Shown here: in pieces, positions 10,801 through 20,885 of the stretch
How the letters are laid out: each line of letters opens with the position of its first letter
How positions within the stretch are numbered: position 1 is the stretch's first letter
DNA from: Heliocidaris tuberculata
Taxonomy: Eukaryota; Echinodermata; Echinoidea; Camarodonta; Echinometridae
Reading direction: 5' to 3'
Assembly (NCBI GenBank): GCA_025618425.1
Contig: CM046838.1
Location: 15,305,629-15,369,628, forward strand
Length of the DNA stretch: 64,000 nucleotides
The notes under the pieces: generated by a model
Seen by the model: only the letters and a program-made list of their open reading frames with translations
What the model was told of the DNA's origin: nothing
The model's database searches: none
Made by a program: the position numbers and the translations under genes

Positions 10801-12608
10801 ATCTGTGTCAGTGAAAGTACCAGCTGGTGACATGCACGACTTCCTGAACAATATCAACAATCCTGACCCTCGACCCACGGTAGTTGAGGGAGACGACGCC
10901 GATGCACACTTTCATGAGAAAGAGGATCCTGAACCCATCTCAAAGGAGGCAACACCAGCTGAAGGTTCGGAGATGGACCAGAACACTGATCAACAGACGG
11001 GATCACATGCTCCAGGGTCAAGAGAGGGCAGTGTGGCAGGCTCAGATGGAGGTAATACTAATAGTCTTGTATTGGCAACTCCTTTCTAACGTCTAACATG
11101 ATTTAGGAATATCCCACTTCTGATAACTGACATGTGCTTTTTCGACCCTTCCCAATAAGTAAACAAGGTGAATTATCAGATTATATTAGATTATACATGC
11201 ATACTCATTAACAGTTAACAGTGTATCTTATTTTCTGTTCTCGTAAAGTATAATTATGAGCCGTTTATTTGCAGGTGAACAAAACACTTGTCCAAGTCAA
11301 ATGAAGGTGGGGGGGGGGGGATTATTGAATGAATGAATGAATAAATGAGTAAGAGAGAAAATGGTTTACTCTTATGGGTCTTATGACGTTGTTTTTTTAG
11401 TGAATTAGATTAGCTGTTTTGTGCTTTGAATTGTATGTACAGGAATTACACAAGTCTCTGCTAAATGCTTAATTGTATTCACAATTTTAGATTGGAAGGG
11501 AGGTCCAGGGAAATCCGTGCACTTTGAAGAAGACGGAGATGGTAAACAAGATGCCCCTTCATTATCGTCATCAGCAGGATCATTGGCGTCATCAGCTGGG
11601 TCATTGTCATCATCAGCATCCTCATCATCAGCCTTATCAGAGGGATCATCAGCATCATCAGGAAGCAGAGGGTCAGATCTGCCAGGGAGCAACAATAACA
11701 ATAGCAATAATAACAACGCTGCTGCTGATGTCAAGAATGGGATGCTGGATGGTGTCAGGAGTGGGATAGTCCAAGAGGACGAGGGAAAGAAACCAGAGGG
11801 TGGCACTGAACATGCTATAAGAAGTAAGTCAGAAAAGAGTGAGAAGACAGGGACGATGGAAGCTACAGATGGTGGCAGAAGTCAGCTGGTATCAGGAAAT
11901 GACCAGGTTGGTGGTTCCATTCAGAGCACTCAGCCAGTAAAACCAAAGCTTGCTCCCATTGCCCATGCAGAAACCGAGCAGCCTGTCTCAAAGCAGGGAA
12001 GGAAGGCTGGCCCAAAGAAGAAGAAACCCAAGAAGGAGAAAGTTAGTGAGAGACTAGAAGACGAAACCCAACGTCCTGTTCCAGCAGAGCGTAGACCTTA
12101 CGCACCCATGGACAGCCATATGGACAGCCATCATCAGAGGGTTCCAGAGGAGGTAGCATGGAACCACCATCCAGACGACTGGAGAACCCTGAACCAAATG
12201 CATGCTCACGCTCATCAACCACAACAGGAGCAGCCAGAATCGGATGAAGATAGTGAGAGTGAAAGTGAAAGTGGAAGTGGAAGTGGAAGTGGTAGCAGCA
12301 GTGAGGAGGATAGTGATGGAAGTGATGATGGAGATGATGATGGCGGTGAGTCGGAAAACAGTGATGATGGTGACGACAATCGGAGCGTTGCTCCTGGAGA
12401 GCAGAATATGAATGGGTATGATGAGTCACTGTCCTATCGACCTGCTTCTCAAGAAAGACCCGCCGAGAGTAGTGAGGAAGAAGCGGAGAGTGAGGATGAG
12501 GACGGGAGTGGTAGTGATAGTGAAGAAGCAGGCAGCGATACTGGTAGTGAAAGTGAGTCTGGTAGTGGGAGTGGCTCTGAAGATGAAAGTGAATCTGAAG
12601 AGGATTGA
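513..12608 (+). CDS. Kelch-repeat protein, RABEPK (Rab9 effector p40)-like, 3' nine exons of the gene
   Basis: Nine exons (513-659, 1408-1459, 2044-2144, 7687-7775, 8375-8453, 9641-9726, 10288-10375, 10812-11051, 11491-12608) all have AG acceptors and GT donors. Their phases match throughout, giving 665 residues with no internal stop before TGA 12606-12608. Kelch signatures recur as hydrophobic strand plus GG: IYVYGG, IFVFGG, IYVFGG and LIIIGG, each followed by a W..L and P..R segment, as expected for beta-propeller blades. The first visible blade (TWSQP, VDDMHCFD) resembles RABEPK, a Rab9 partner in endosome-to-Golgi transport, as I recall it. The 5' exons lie before the window. After the propeller comes an acidic linker, then Ser and Asn runs, a Lys-rich patch (visible residues 461-477) and a Ser/Glu/Asp tail (about 542-665). 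RABEPK is about 370 aa and has no such tail, so the family name is tentative and the function inferred. Introns are 0.4-5.5 kb. Confidence 0.85.
1408..1459 (+). CDS. Kelch gene exon
   Basis: This 52-bp exon encodes ENQWWVKLTVQGVPPSP, the W..L....G..P..R linker between two kelch blades. The acceptor AG is 1406-1407 and the donor GT 1460-1461. It leaves two bases (AG) that complete an Arg codon with the next exon. Confidence 0.85.
2044..2144 (+). CDS. Kelch gene exon
   Basis: This exon encodes a complete kelch core with HEIFVFGG and WFNDVHAFNT. The acceptor is 2042-2043 and the donor GTAAGC starts at 2145. It ends in phase 1. The next exon is 5.5 kb away because a LINE fills the intron. Confidence 0.85.
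2949..2983. repeat. Poly(A) homopolymer run
   Basis: An uninterrupted run of about 35 A lies within the antisense LINE 3' UTR. It may be an expanded microsatellite, and its length may be uncertain in the assembly. Confidence 0.9.
3159..5777 (-). CDS. LINE endonuclease-reverse transcriptase, main part
   Basis: This 872-codon reading frame encodes an apurinic-type endonuclease followed by a reverse transcriptase. Endonuclease motifs are ISESWL, GDFNRVD and SSDHNTV. Reverse transcriptase motifs are TDFSKAFDRVDH, GVPQGTKLGPILF and a YVDD active site in place of the commoner YADD. The C-terminus has the Arg/His-rich CRTERYRSSPIPFL motif seen in many invertebrate CR1-like elements. The apparent N-terminal methionine lies inside the MITE. 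The true N-terminus is at 6263-6852, so this is a disrupted ORF, not an independent gene. Confidence 0.85.
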   Translation of the reverse strand: MNFPFNMFKVDVCAISESWLNNNGGDIFCIDGFIQLSKSRSTRRGGGVLVYARDDLHPKPVPNISVPDNLEVVWLQLRPHRLPREVSSLFVAVVYSPPNSNFETELIDHIIDSVDDIRSRHPQAGITILGDFNRVDTDGICTALSLQQIVDEPTRSDAILDKILTNLQQYYQKCEIKCPIGSSDHNTVLWCPLSSFAHRPNTIIRRAVRPMKDSDTRAFGRWISKYSWTEVHDAVSTEVKCSAFCGTLKSAIDRFFPLKFVNIHERDKPWMTPYIKSLIQERQILFLFGPPNEWKKCRDKVKRAIKDAKEDFHEHRVERLKKDNPASWYKHIKLMTSSSQSSQIIEVPDGDRLTPTAVANIINENFVSVATDLAPLDRSQLPAFLPARQPPRLQPWQVYNELKKVVPGKSSGPDGIPAKLVKTFAVELSTPLCDILNTSFSEGAVPTMWKKAITVPIPKEHPPTLGKLRPIALTDHFSKIAEHFIVKWLLADIEPFLDKNQYGSRKNRSTNHYLVDLVNFLISNADKREKITSTVVTTDFSKAFDRVDHTIVIRKLIEMNPREHIVQWITDFLTGRTQRTRYRGHMSEEVTLKAGVPQGTKLGPILFLVLANDAFSDSSLRYWKYVDDMSLAESRKRGAPSEVQSTLDSLSNWCTSNNMKLNPGKCFVMRVDFGKYVHVPMQVSLDNQTLVEVSIMKILGILIQSDMKWDGQVNSMISKANRRMYILRSLVPFKLPVKDLVLIYKGYIRPLLEYGVPVWHPSLTKSHTSAIERVQKRVLKLILGQSYQSYESALQQTNIETLETRRNHTCLKFGRSLLKSDNFRHWLPEERGETRWQLRSVNANMLIPIKCRTERYRSSPIPFLVSMLNENR
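5765..6262. mobile_element. Foldback MITE, TTAA target (family 1)
   Basis: TTAA is present on both sides (5761-5764 and 6263-6266). The ends are inverted repeats, AGGGAAAGTTCACCC and the complement of GGGTGAACTTCCCCT, and homology continues inward for more than 120 bp on each arm, so most of the element is a palindrome. Both arms carry the palindrome TGACGTCA (5895-5902, 6125-6132). There is no coding capacity. TTAA duplication is typical of piggyBac-type transposition. Confidence 0.85.
6172..6852 (-). pseudogene. N-terminal piece of the same LINE ORF, cut by the MITE
   Basis: Codons between 6852 and 6267 carry a hydrophobic stretch, a basic RRKRGSRGGTGKKRR segment and then ANLRSIANKFDELHAVI, the opening strand of the LINE endonuclease. 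Reading then passes into the MITE and stops at 6172. Ignoring the MITE and one TTAA copy, the frame runs straight into the downstream endonuclease. Confidence 0.7.
7687..7775 (+). CDS. Kelch gene exon
   Basis: This exon encodes KLLWKELN and EAPTPRGSH, the W..L/P.PR.SH half of a kelch blade. The acceptor AG is 7685-7686 and the donor GTATAC is at 7776. The exon ends in phase 0 and an (AT)n microsatellite lies just downstream. Confidence 0.85.
7795..7832. repeat. (AT)n microsatellite
   Basis: About 19 uninterrupted AT dinucleotides lie 20 bp downstream of a kelch exon donor site. Confidence 0.95.
8375..8453 (+). CDS. Kelch gene exon
   Basis: This exon encodes DIYVFGGSND and LGDLYKFSL, a kelch blade core. 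A pyrimidine tract and AG at 8373-8374 precede it, and the donor GTAAAA follows at 8454. It ends in phase 1. Confidence 0.85.
9641..9726 (+). CDS. Kelch gene exon
   Basis: This exon encodes KRKWKRPFYGG and PPAKRSGHAAII, again the W/P..RSGH half blade. The acceptor AG is 9639-9640 and the donor GTAATC is at 9727. It ends in phase 0. Confidence 0.85.
10288..10375 (+). CDS. Kelch gene exon, last recognisable blade
   Basis: This exon encodes LIIIGGSNEDTDFNDVHI, the last blade with a clear GG. It continues into a polar stretch (NPSKRQP). The acceptor AG is 10286-10287 and the donor GTAAGT is at 10376. It ends in phase 1. Confidence 0.85.
10812..11051 (+). CDS. Kelch gene exon, acidic linker
   Basis: This exon encodes an acidic, Pro/Glu/Gln-rich linker of about 80 residues after the propeller. 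The acceptor is the AG at 10810-10811 and the donor GTAATA is at 11052. Reading continues upstream of 10812 only because the intron happens to be open there. Confidence 0.8.
11491..12608 (+). CDS. Kelch gene terminal exon with disordered basic/acidic tail
   Basis: The acceptor AG is 11489-11490 and a split Asp codon joins it to the previous exon. The exon encodes 372 residues of low-complexity sequence: Ser-rich, an Asn run, a Lys-rich patch (KAGPKKKKPKKEK) that could be a nuclear localisation signal, then long SES/SGS/EDE repeats to the TGA at 12606. The tail looks intrinsically disordered and its Ser-acidic repeats match casein kinase 2 type sites. Copy B of the duplication carries a broken version at 52060-53177. 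Confidence 0.8.
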
Positions 12609-13180
12609 GATACATTGAGAAGAAATGAGAATATCCCTCTGTTGCTCCCATACGTGACTATCCATAAAGGGCTTTCTAACTCGAATAGACTATATAACTT
12701 TGATCCTGAACTTGCATGACTTGAGTATGACAGGGTTGTTGTAGGGTTTCAAAATGTAAGAACCATGCTTTATGTATTGCCTGTCTGATGCATATGGTTG
12801 GTCAGTTTGTGGTTTATTTAGTATACTTTGTATCTGCTATTTGAATAGTTCAGTTTGTGTGGTATAATAGCGGGTATCAACAGATGCCATGGTAGACTGT
12901 TGTTTAGTATATAATTAGTGAATTAAGATTTTTCGTTTTATATTGACATCAATATTTTATTATACAACAACAAAAAATATTTTTAAGGGATGTCTATACA
13001 TTGAATCTGCCTGTTGGCATTGCTGTCCTAAATGTTCATTGGGGTTTACAAGGGATATTCATAGATTTATTCTCACAAACTTTTAATTTATCCTGTACTG
13101 CAATTTTGCCAATGTACTCATAAATTTCAGTGTTTTAATCTACACAGCCAATAAAAATATGGTATTTGTATTGTATATAT
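12609..13180 (+). promoter_or_regulatory. 3' UTR and poly(A) signal of the kelch gene
   Basis: AT-rich sequence follows the stop codon. The first canonical AATAAA is at 13150-13155. The equivalent place in copy B reads AATGAA, so this signal is intact only in copy A. Further AATAAA-like hexamers near 13885 and 14160 could be alternative sites. Confidence 0.5.
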
Positions 13181-14500
13181 ATTATAATTTTTGTCTCATT
13201 TGCCATGGCCTTTTTCGTTCCTGAATTACAAAGTATATGTTTATTTTTAAGTCATCCAAAATATATAATCTGCAATCTAATATTTGTATTTGTTTGATGA
13301 AACTTGCATGCTGTAACCTATGGGAGAAAGACACCATTTCCCCTGATTTCATATGTCAAAGATCATATAGGGGTCATTAGAGGTCATGAGTGAAAATATT
13401 TCAAATTTGACTTTGTCTACATAGTGTGATTGCTTTAGATGAAACCTTGTTAGAGAGAGTGATTTTGATATCTCATCATTAATTTGGTGTCAAATTTTAT
13501 AGACTAGTGGTGATAGATATGCAGAAATTATTGGGGTAATAAATGAATGTGGAAATGTTGCTTTAGAATTAGGATTTCATGCGTGCTGGGTGCTGATATC
13601 TGCTTAATTATTGTTAGGCATCTCCAGACCTGTCTTTTTACGGTTGCTGCCAAACTTGGCATAAATCGTCAATAAGTGGTATTCGTCCTAAAAACCCAAA
13701 CTGCGGGTCGTAGGCGAGACATCGCATGCCGTGAGACTTTTTATTACAGGGTTATCTTTGTACGTAAATTGTGACTTTGTTGTTTTGTTTTAAGGTGCGA
13801 AAACGATTCTCTTTCTTGTATACATGTACTATAGTTTTTGTGGTAAAAGGGTTATTGTAATTGTGTAGAATATACAATACAAAATAAATTACCTTTTTAC
13901 CTGTACTTGAAAAGTGTTTATCTTTTAGGAAAGAAAGAATTTGTCAAAACAAATTACAAAGGAGCTAATCTTTTTAGAATATTTTTCTTTTTATTAAAAT
14001 CTTGTATAATTGCGTATCAAATATAAAGTTTTTATTATGTAAGATGCGTTTTTATGGCAGTTGAAATAAACTCTTCTTTTTATCTTCAATTACTGTATAG
14101 CTGTGTATGACTCACCAATACTATTTCAATTTTTTTTATAACTTGTATATTTTGAAAGCAATAAACTCCCTGGGGAGGGATATGTGGGAATTTTTGTTTT
14201 CTTCGTGTTTGTAATGATCTCATGAAGAAAAGCTTTAGCTGTTGTCATTTCTTAATTTTTCACTGTGATAAAACGCCTTGGGATAATTTTGAAGTAAAGA
14301 AATCATTTCACTAGCAAGAGAAAATGTGGTTTTTCGTTTGTTTTGATATTGCACATGTAGATGTCATTTCAGTGTTAACAAAACACAAGAACTGATATAA
14401 ATAGAAATATTTAAAAGGCCATTTTCGTAATGCATTCAAATTTAATGCTTACCTCTTTGTCAAACTCCTAGTAACGAACTATCACATCCACTCATTGTAT
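13181..14500. other. Intergenic DNA, no gene recognised (copy A)
   Basis: AT-rich sequence with no convincing exon or RNA gene. It is present almost unchanged in copy B (about 53750-55075), so it belongs to the duplicated unit. It is probably distal 3' UTR and intergenic spacer. Confidence 0.6.
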
Positions 14501-15074
14501 TTCAATAGTCAGAATGCAGATTGCATACATTTAGTGTTGCTAGGTTGGGCTAGCCAAAATGTTTGTCCAGCCTAACCACGCCTAATACATGCAATTCACA
14601 TTCTGACTATTGAACAAGAATAGGTTTTTAAGGGTGAATGTAATAGTTTGTCACTCTAGAGGCAAACGTGTATAAATTTTAATATATTACGAAAAATGGC
14701 CTATTTTCCTTCGGCGTAGAGCCAAGGTGGGGGCTGGACTAAGAGACATGTTTAGACGGTGTCTGTTGCCTCCCCCAGGTGCCCTTGCGAAATATTTTTA
14801 AAAAGTAAACCAACCAAAAGATAAAATATGATATTATACTGCTTTATAGTAACACTGTATAAACTTAATCATGCGTTAGAATGTCAAGTTTCATTTCAAT
14901 ATGTATATTTTCGCTTGGTTGTTCCCTGAACAATGTAATGCAACACCCCACCACAGCTTTTTTAGTGTCGGAATGCTGATCACATATACTAATCGTTATT
15001 TGATAAACATTTTGGCTTGTCCGACCTAGCAACATGTAACGTATGCAGTCTGCATTTTGACAATTTAAATACAA

Positions 15075-15960
15075 TAATTTGTAACAGGTAAATGTGAAAG
15101 TTCGTTAATCGGCATAGTACAACGTGTATATGTATTCAATCTGAGTGCATTAGGAAAATGGCCGATTAGAAAAGAATCTCAACCTTCCAAGAGAAAAAGA
15201 GGCCTGTTTGCAAAACATTTACTATTAAGGTTGAAATTCCAGAATTGGCAGTTATTTACATATTGCATTTTTAAGTATTCTTAAAAGTATAAATACTACA
15301 ATAGACCAGTCGACCCCATGACCCTAGTGCAGTGACGAAGTATAGACCTGTTTACAAAGTTATTCAAATTTATGGATGTTTCTTTCCTGGGGACCTATAG
15401 TAACGAGATATTCTATTAACCTGTTATTAATGAATGAACTACAATACTTAGAATCCAGTTTGCATACATTACTTGTTGTTATGTCTGGCAAGCCTCTGAC
15501 AAGCTTTCAGGTTGTCAAGAACAACCTTTGAATTAAAAGTATGTATAAAATTTGAATATATTTGTGAACAAGGCTATTTATATACAATAATTTGTAACAG
15601 ATAAATGTGAAAGTTTGTTACTCGGCATAATTATGACAACATGTATATGTGTTAAATCTGAATGCATTAGGAAAATGACCTATTAAGAAAAATATCTCAA
15701 CCCTCCAAGAGAAAAAGAGGCCTGTTTGCAAAACATTTACTATCAAGGTTAAAATTTCAGAATTGGCAGTTATTTACATATTGCATTTTTAAGTATTCTT
15801 AAAATTATAAATCCTACAATAGACCAGTCGACCCCATGACCCTAGTGCAGTGACGAAAATAGTCAGAGTGTAGGTTTCATACATTAGTTGTTGCTATGTC
15901 TGCCAAGCCTCTGACAAATAGCTATCGTTGTAGAGGCATGCATAAATTTGAATATCTTAG
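15075..15960. repeat. ~513-bp tandem repeat (copy A)
   Basis: The block starting TAATTTGTAACAG at 15075 recurs at 15588 with about 513 bp period. It includes a conserved stretch up to CCCTAGTGCAGTGACGAA. Related modules with GCATACATTA and CAAGCCTCTGACAAGC occur at 14510, 15460 and 15870, and inverted at 21890-22130 and 22410-22480. Copy B carries the same array at about 55646-56510. Confidence 0.75.
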
Positions 15961-16745
15961 TCTGGTCTGGGTCCAGTGTCATAATCTTCTAACTCTGGGA
16001 GTGGGCTCCTTACCCACCCTCACAAACACCATATGCACACATACATATAGCTTCTCCTTTTTACATATACATGGAGGTTGTTTCAGATTTCAGATTTCAG
16101 ATTTAGATTTTATTTCATTACATTTTCATTTTTTCAAAGTATATAACAATAAGTATTATGAATCTGACAATATTCAAAATAATTGACAACACAACTTAGT
16201 GCATAAACATTTTTCGATCATTACAAGCAAAACAAAGTGCATTAAAGTTTGAGTTGTGAGAGAAAAAAAAAGTAACATCAATGAAGACTACTTAAGATTA
16301 ATTTTATGAAAATGAGAATGAAAACAGAGACCAGCTTAGAAGCAAAGCTTGTAGAAGCGCTGGTCCCTGGCAAAAAGATGAAGCATGAATACAGTACATA
16401 AAAAGAACTAGACTGGGCAATCATGCATAAAATGCCCAATAAAAGGGAAAAAAGAAGAAGACAGATACATGGCCTTGGAAAGCAAACAAATTATAGACAT
16501 AACACACTTGCTATAGAAGAGAAAGCACTGAGAAATATTGTAAACACAAAAAGCTGGAAATAGTAATAGGAAAATAGTAAAGTTTTAAAGAAGTAAACTT
16601 TACAAAAGACGGAACAAGAATGACAAAGTGACAGGTGGGGGTTAGGACGGGAGGGTGGGAAAGGGACAAGATCTTGAAGGTTTCATTTCGTCTTTAGATT
16701 TTGCTACACAGGTAAACAACAGTCGTCATCAGGATCACTGAGGGA

Positions 16746-19700
16746 TCAATGTTCATAAAAAGCAATTAGTGATTTTTTCAATTTACGTTTGAGCGTACTT
16801 AAACTTATACTGTCTCGTATATTTAAAGGGAGGGAATTCCAAAATTTAGGAGCAGTAAATGAAAAAGTATTCTGGGTTAATGCTGTACGAGTTCTTGGCA
16901 AGTGATACAGATTTATTTGTCTAGTGGGATAATGATGTATTTCGTTATTTACTGTAAATATATTATTGAAGACAGTGGGCAATTCGTGGTTATGATACTG
17001 AAACATAAGTACAGCAAGGTTGAGGCGATAAATATCATAAATTTTTAGTACATTATTAGAGTGAAACAGACCATCTGTGTGGTGGCGATAATTAACATTA
17101 CTTATAATTCGCATAGCCTTTTTCTGTAATAAAAAAAACTCTGTCTAACAGGCATGCCGCACTGTTTCCCCATGCTAATATTCCATAATTAAGATATGGT
17201 AAAACCAGTGTGGAGTATAGTGATAAAAGAATATTTGGCGGAAAAGACCATTTGAGTTTATTAATCATACCAATGTTTCTGGATATCAATTTACATACAT
17301 TATCAGTATGATGCTTCCATGAAAGTTTATTATCTATTATTGTGCCTAGAAATTTTGTTTCAATCACCTTCTGTATTTGTGTATTATCTATTAAAATCGG
17401 ATGAGGTAGTTCGTTAAAAGTATTACTAAATAACATGTAATTTGTTTTTTCTAGATTTAGTGATAACTTATTAGCCTTAATCCATATTGCAACTGAATCC
17501 AGTTCCGAATTAATCACATTACATAAAGTTTCTAGGCTTTTATGCGAAAAAAATAGATTAGTGTCATCTGCATACATAATAAAAGTCAATGGATTTGATG
17601 ATCTATGAAAGTCATTTATATACAAAATAAAAAGTAAAGGGCCTAGAATAGAACCCTGTGGAACACCACAATTAATATTTCTTAAATGCGACATGCAATT
17701 TTCAATACAGACATATTGCTGTCGTTCGTATAAATAATTTCGAAACCAGTCTGAAACAATGCCCCTTATGCCATAATGTGAAAGTTTGCTTAAGAGAATT
17801 TCATGATCTATAGTGTCGAATGCCTTAGAGAAGTCTAAGAACATTCCTATTGTGTGGGTACCATTATCAATAGAACTTGTAATATTATTAATTAGAGACA
17901 GGAGAGCATGTGTTGTATTATGGTGTTTTCTAAACCCGAACTGAGATTCATGTAAAATATCATTATTATTCAAAAAAGCCATTGTACGAGTAAAAACTAC
18001 TTTTTCAAGTATTTTGGAAAAGGTGGTTAACAAAGATATTGGCCTGTAGTTTGACAACGATAAGGGGTTACCCTTTTTAAAAATAGGGATTATTTTGGCT
18101 AATTTCATTTTGTTTGGAAAAACACCTGTGCTCAGAGATAGATTACATATATAAGTGAATGGTTCAACAATACTTGCTATAATTTTTTTAATTATAAAAT
18201 TATCCAGACCATCATGTCCACAACTGCGTTTACTCATAAAATTGTAAACAATATCAAGAACTTCACCTTCATTTACAGGAGTAAAAAACAAAGAATTAGG
18301 GTTAGGGTTTTGTAAGTAATCATAAAATTTTCTATCACAGTTTGGTATCTTACTTGCTAAATTTGGACCTATTTCAACAAAATAATCATTGAAGTGATCA
18401 ACAATATCTTGTAACTCCTTAATAGTTCTTTCATCAATTTGTATCTTAGAAATAGTACTTTTCTTTTTCTGTTTATTCAGAACTTCATTGATTAATTTCC
18501 ATGTTTTTTTAGCATCTTTGTTACAATTCATAAATTGTCGTGAAAAATATATCTTTTTTTCTTTACGTAGTAACCCTGTCAATGTATTTTTATAATTCAA
18601 ATATTTCGACTTAGAACTTTCAGTGGGATTCGCTTTATATTTCAAATAAAGATTATTTTTCCTATTTATTGATCTTAATAAGCCTGGAGTTATCCATGGG
18701 GATTTTGGAATTCTTTTCCTATTTTGGAGATTAACTTTTCTCATAGGACAACATTCATTAAACAAACTAGTTAATTTAGTCATAAATTCCTCAAAACTAC
18801 TATTTACATCAGTCATATCATAAATATCATTCCAATCTACTATGTTAAGTCTGTCTTTAAATGTGTTAATATTTCCTTCAGACAAATTCCGTTTGTATAT
18901 TATAGAAGGGTATTGTGTTTGCAGCAAGATGGGGAAATGTGCAAATATGGGAAAGTGATCCGTCAGGTCTGATATTACAACGCCAGCTTGGGGAAAGGGA
19001 TGCATGTTACTAAATATATTGTCAATTAAGGTGGAAGATTGTTCCGCGATGCGAGTTGGTTTAGAAATAAGTGGTATAAATGAGGAAGTTAGAAGCGTTC
19101 CATAGAATTCATGAACGAAAGCATCAGAATCGTAGTTTAATAAATTAACATTGAAGTCACCCATTAAAAAACAGTCCTTGCCCCGCAGTATTGGGTTTGA
19201 GAGAATATTTTGAAGGCTAATTAAAAAATCATTGTGGCCAGATTTGGGAGGCCTATATATGACTCCAATAATGATATTTTTTCTATTAACAAAATCAATT
19301 TCTACAAAAAGTGTTTCTATGGAATCATTCACATAATTCAAAGCAGGTCTATTATTATAGTTATATTCTGAGGAAATATATAGAGCAACACCGCCCCCTA
19401 TTCTATTGGTCCTATTATTCACTATTAAGTCAAAACCCTGGATTGAAAACAAAGAATTAGGGGTATCTGAAAGCCATGTTTCTGATAGGCCAATTACTGA
19501 ACATTTAAAACTAAGCCGATCAAGAAGATTACGCAAACACTCGAAGTTTCTATTTATACTTCTAATATTAGCATGAAACAAAGAAAACTCAGCCTTATCC
19601 ATATTTAAAAAGTGTGAAACAAATTGATTTTCAGAGTAATAAGAGGATGATTTGGCTTTATCATGTTCATTGTCATCGAAATGTACATCAAAATCCTTGG

Positions 19701-19851
19701 CATTCGAGTTTAGAGTGGTGATCATATCATTAACAAATTTAGTGTCAGGACTGCGAGTTTGAGGATGTAATAGCGTTTGGAAGGCATCTAAAAATTCATC
19801 ATTGGTTAAGTTATTACCGGGTATGTTATCGTTATTACCGTTATTTACCAT
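16746..19851 (-). CDS. LINE endonuclease-reverse transcriptase with one frameshift
   Basis: A 917-codon frame (17098-19851) encodes an endonuclease (LFHANIRSI, GLSETWL, GDFNVNLL, TDHFPI) and a reverse transcriptase (LDFSKAFDTIDH, GVPQGSILGPLLF, YADDTNLF). It ends early because of an eight-base A/T homopolymer at 17131-17138. The C-terminal ~120 codons continue in another frame (16746-17114) and include the FWNSLPLNIRD motif typical of these LINEs. Apart from that one-base shift the ORF has no stops, so the copy is young or the indel is a sequencing error. No separate ORF1 was found. Confidence 0.85.
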
Positions 19852-20629
19852 TATGTAAGATTATCATCACCGTAAAGAGATAGATCTCAGGCCACCTGAG
19901 GGGAAAGGGGTAGGAGTAGGGTCTGGTAGGGAGGGATACTGTCACAATGTACATAAATACACCATTTAGAGAACACATATTTAAGAGACAAGAGAACATA
20001 AGTTTAAAAAAATAAAAAACAAAACAAAAACGAAAAACAAAAAACAAAAACAGACAAACAATACTAAAAAAAAAAAAAAGCAACGAACAAACAAAAACAA
20101 AGCAAAGGCAAAGACTGTATAAAACGAGTCTTCGGACAAGGCCATGCATCTAACAGTGAGTATCTAGAAATAGTAAGAGTTTAAAATACACGTTGTGTTC
20201 TCAAAGTAATAGATTGACAGGAGGAAATGGTTTGATGATAGGCACCAGATATTTGACTTGGCAAAAGTAAATAACCAAAGACAGATACAATAACAAATAA
20301 CAATCGATGAAAGCTTAGAGGTAATGCGTTGTACGTCAAGCACTAATACAAATTTACTAATAAATGTGAACATTAACTGACCATCATGACCATGGGCCGT
20401 CGAACCAAAAGACAACCGATGGGTCGATGATCGCTTGTATCATTGATGGCAAAAGCAGCTTATTGTGAATGTTGCGTATTTAAACTTGTAGGGGTATGCT
20501 TCAGTAAGAAAGGGGCTCTTTTGATTAATCTGGAACTGTGGGTTGAAACCGTTAGAGTTCTGTATTCGTGCTTGACCTTTAAGGGCAAATGGTCTATTCA
20601 ACAATAATTCCTAAATATATTGATTGTTG

Positions 20630-20885
20630 CTGACAATAAAACAAGCAAGCAACAAAAAACGTATTTGTGTATATAGAACATAAAGGGTATTCAAGAGGGT
20701 AAGTAATTTCAGTACTTGTAGCTTCATGGTAATATCAAGTACAAAAACAGCATACTGACAATAAAACAAGCAAGCAACAAAAAGCGTATTTGTGCATATA
20801 AACATAAAGGGTATTAAAGAGGGTATTCAAAAGGGTATTTAACGAAGGAAAGGAATTTCGATACTATCAAGTACAAAACAGAATA
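20630..20885. repeat. 125-bp tandem duplication in the LINE 5' region
   Basis: Two units beginning CTGACAATAAAACAAGCAAG start at 20630 and 20755 and stay similar for about 125 bp. Repeated 5' UTR monomers can act as internal LINE promoters. That role is inference here. Confidence 0.75.

Noticed and set aside
11405..11806. Minus-strand frame opposite the same exon (copy at 51974-52375)
   Set aside because: It is a Leu/Asp low-complexity shadow of the Ser-rich sense exon and crosses the exon boundary.
12043..12651. Minus-strand open frame rich in His and Tyr opposite the kelch terminal exon (and its copy at 52612-53184)
   Set aside because: It is the complement of the Ser/Asp/Glu-rich repeats. 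The composition follows from the sense coding sequence, and no domain or splice context supports it.
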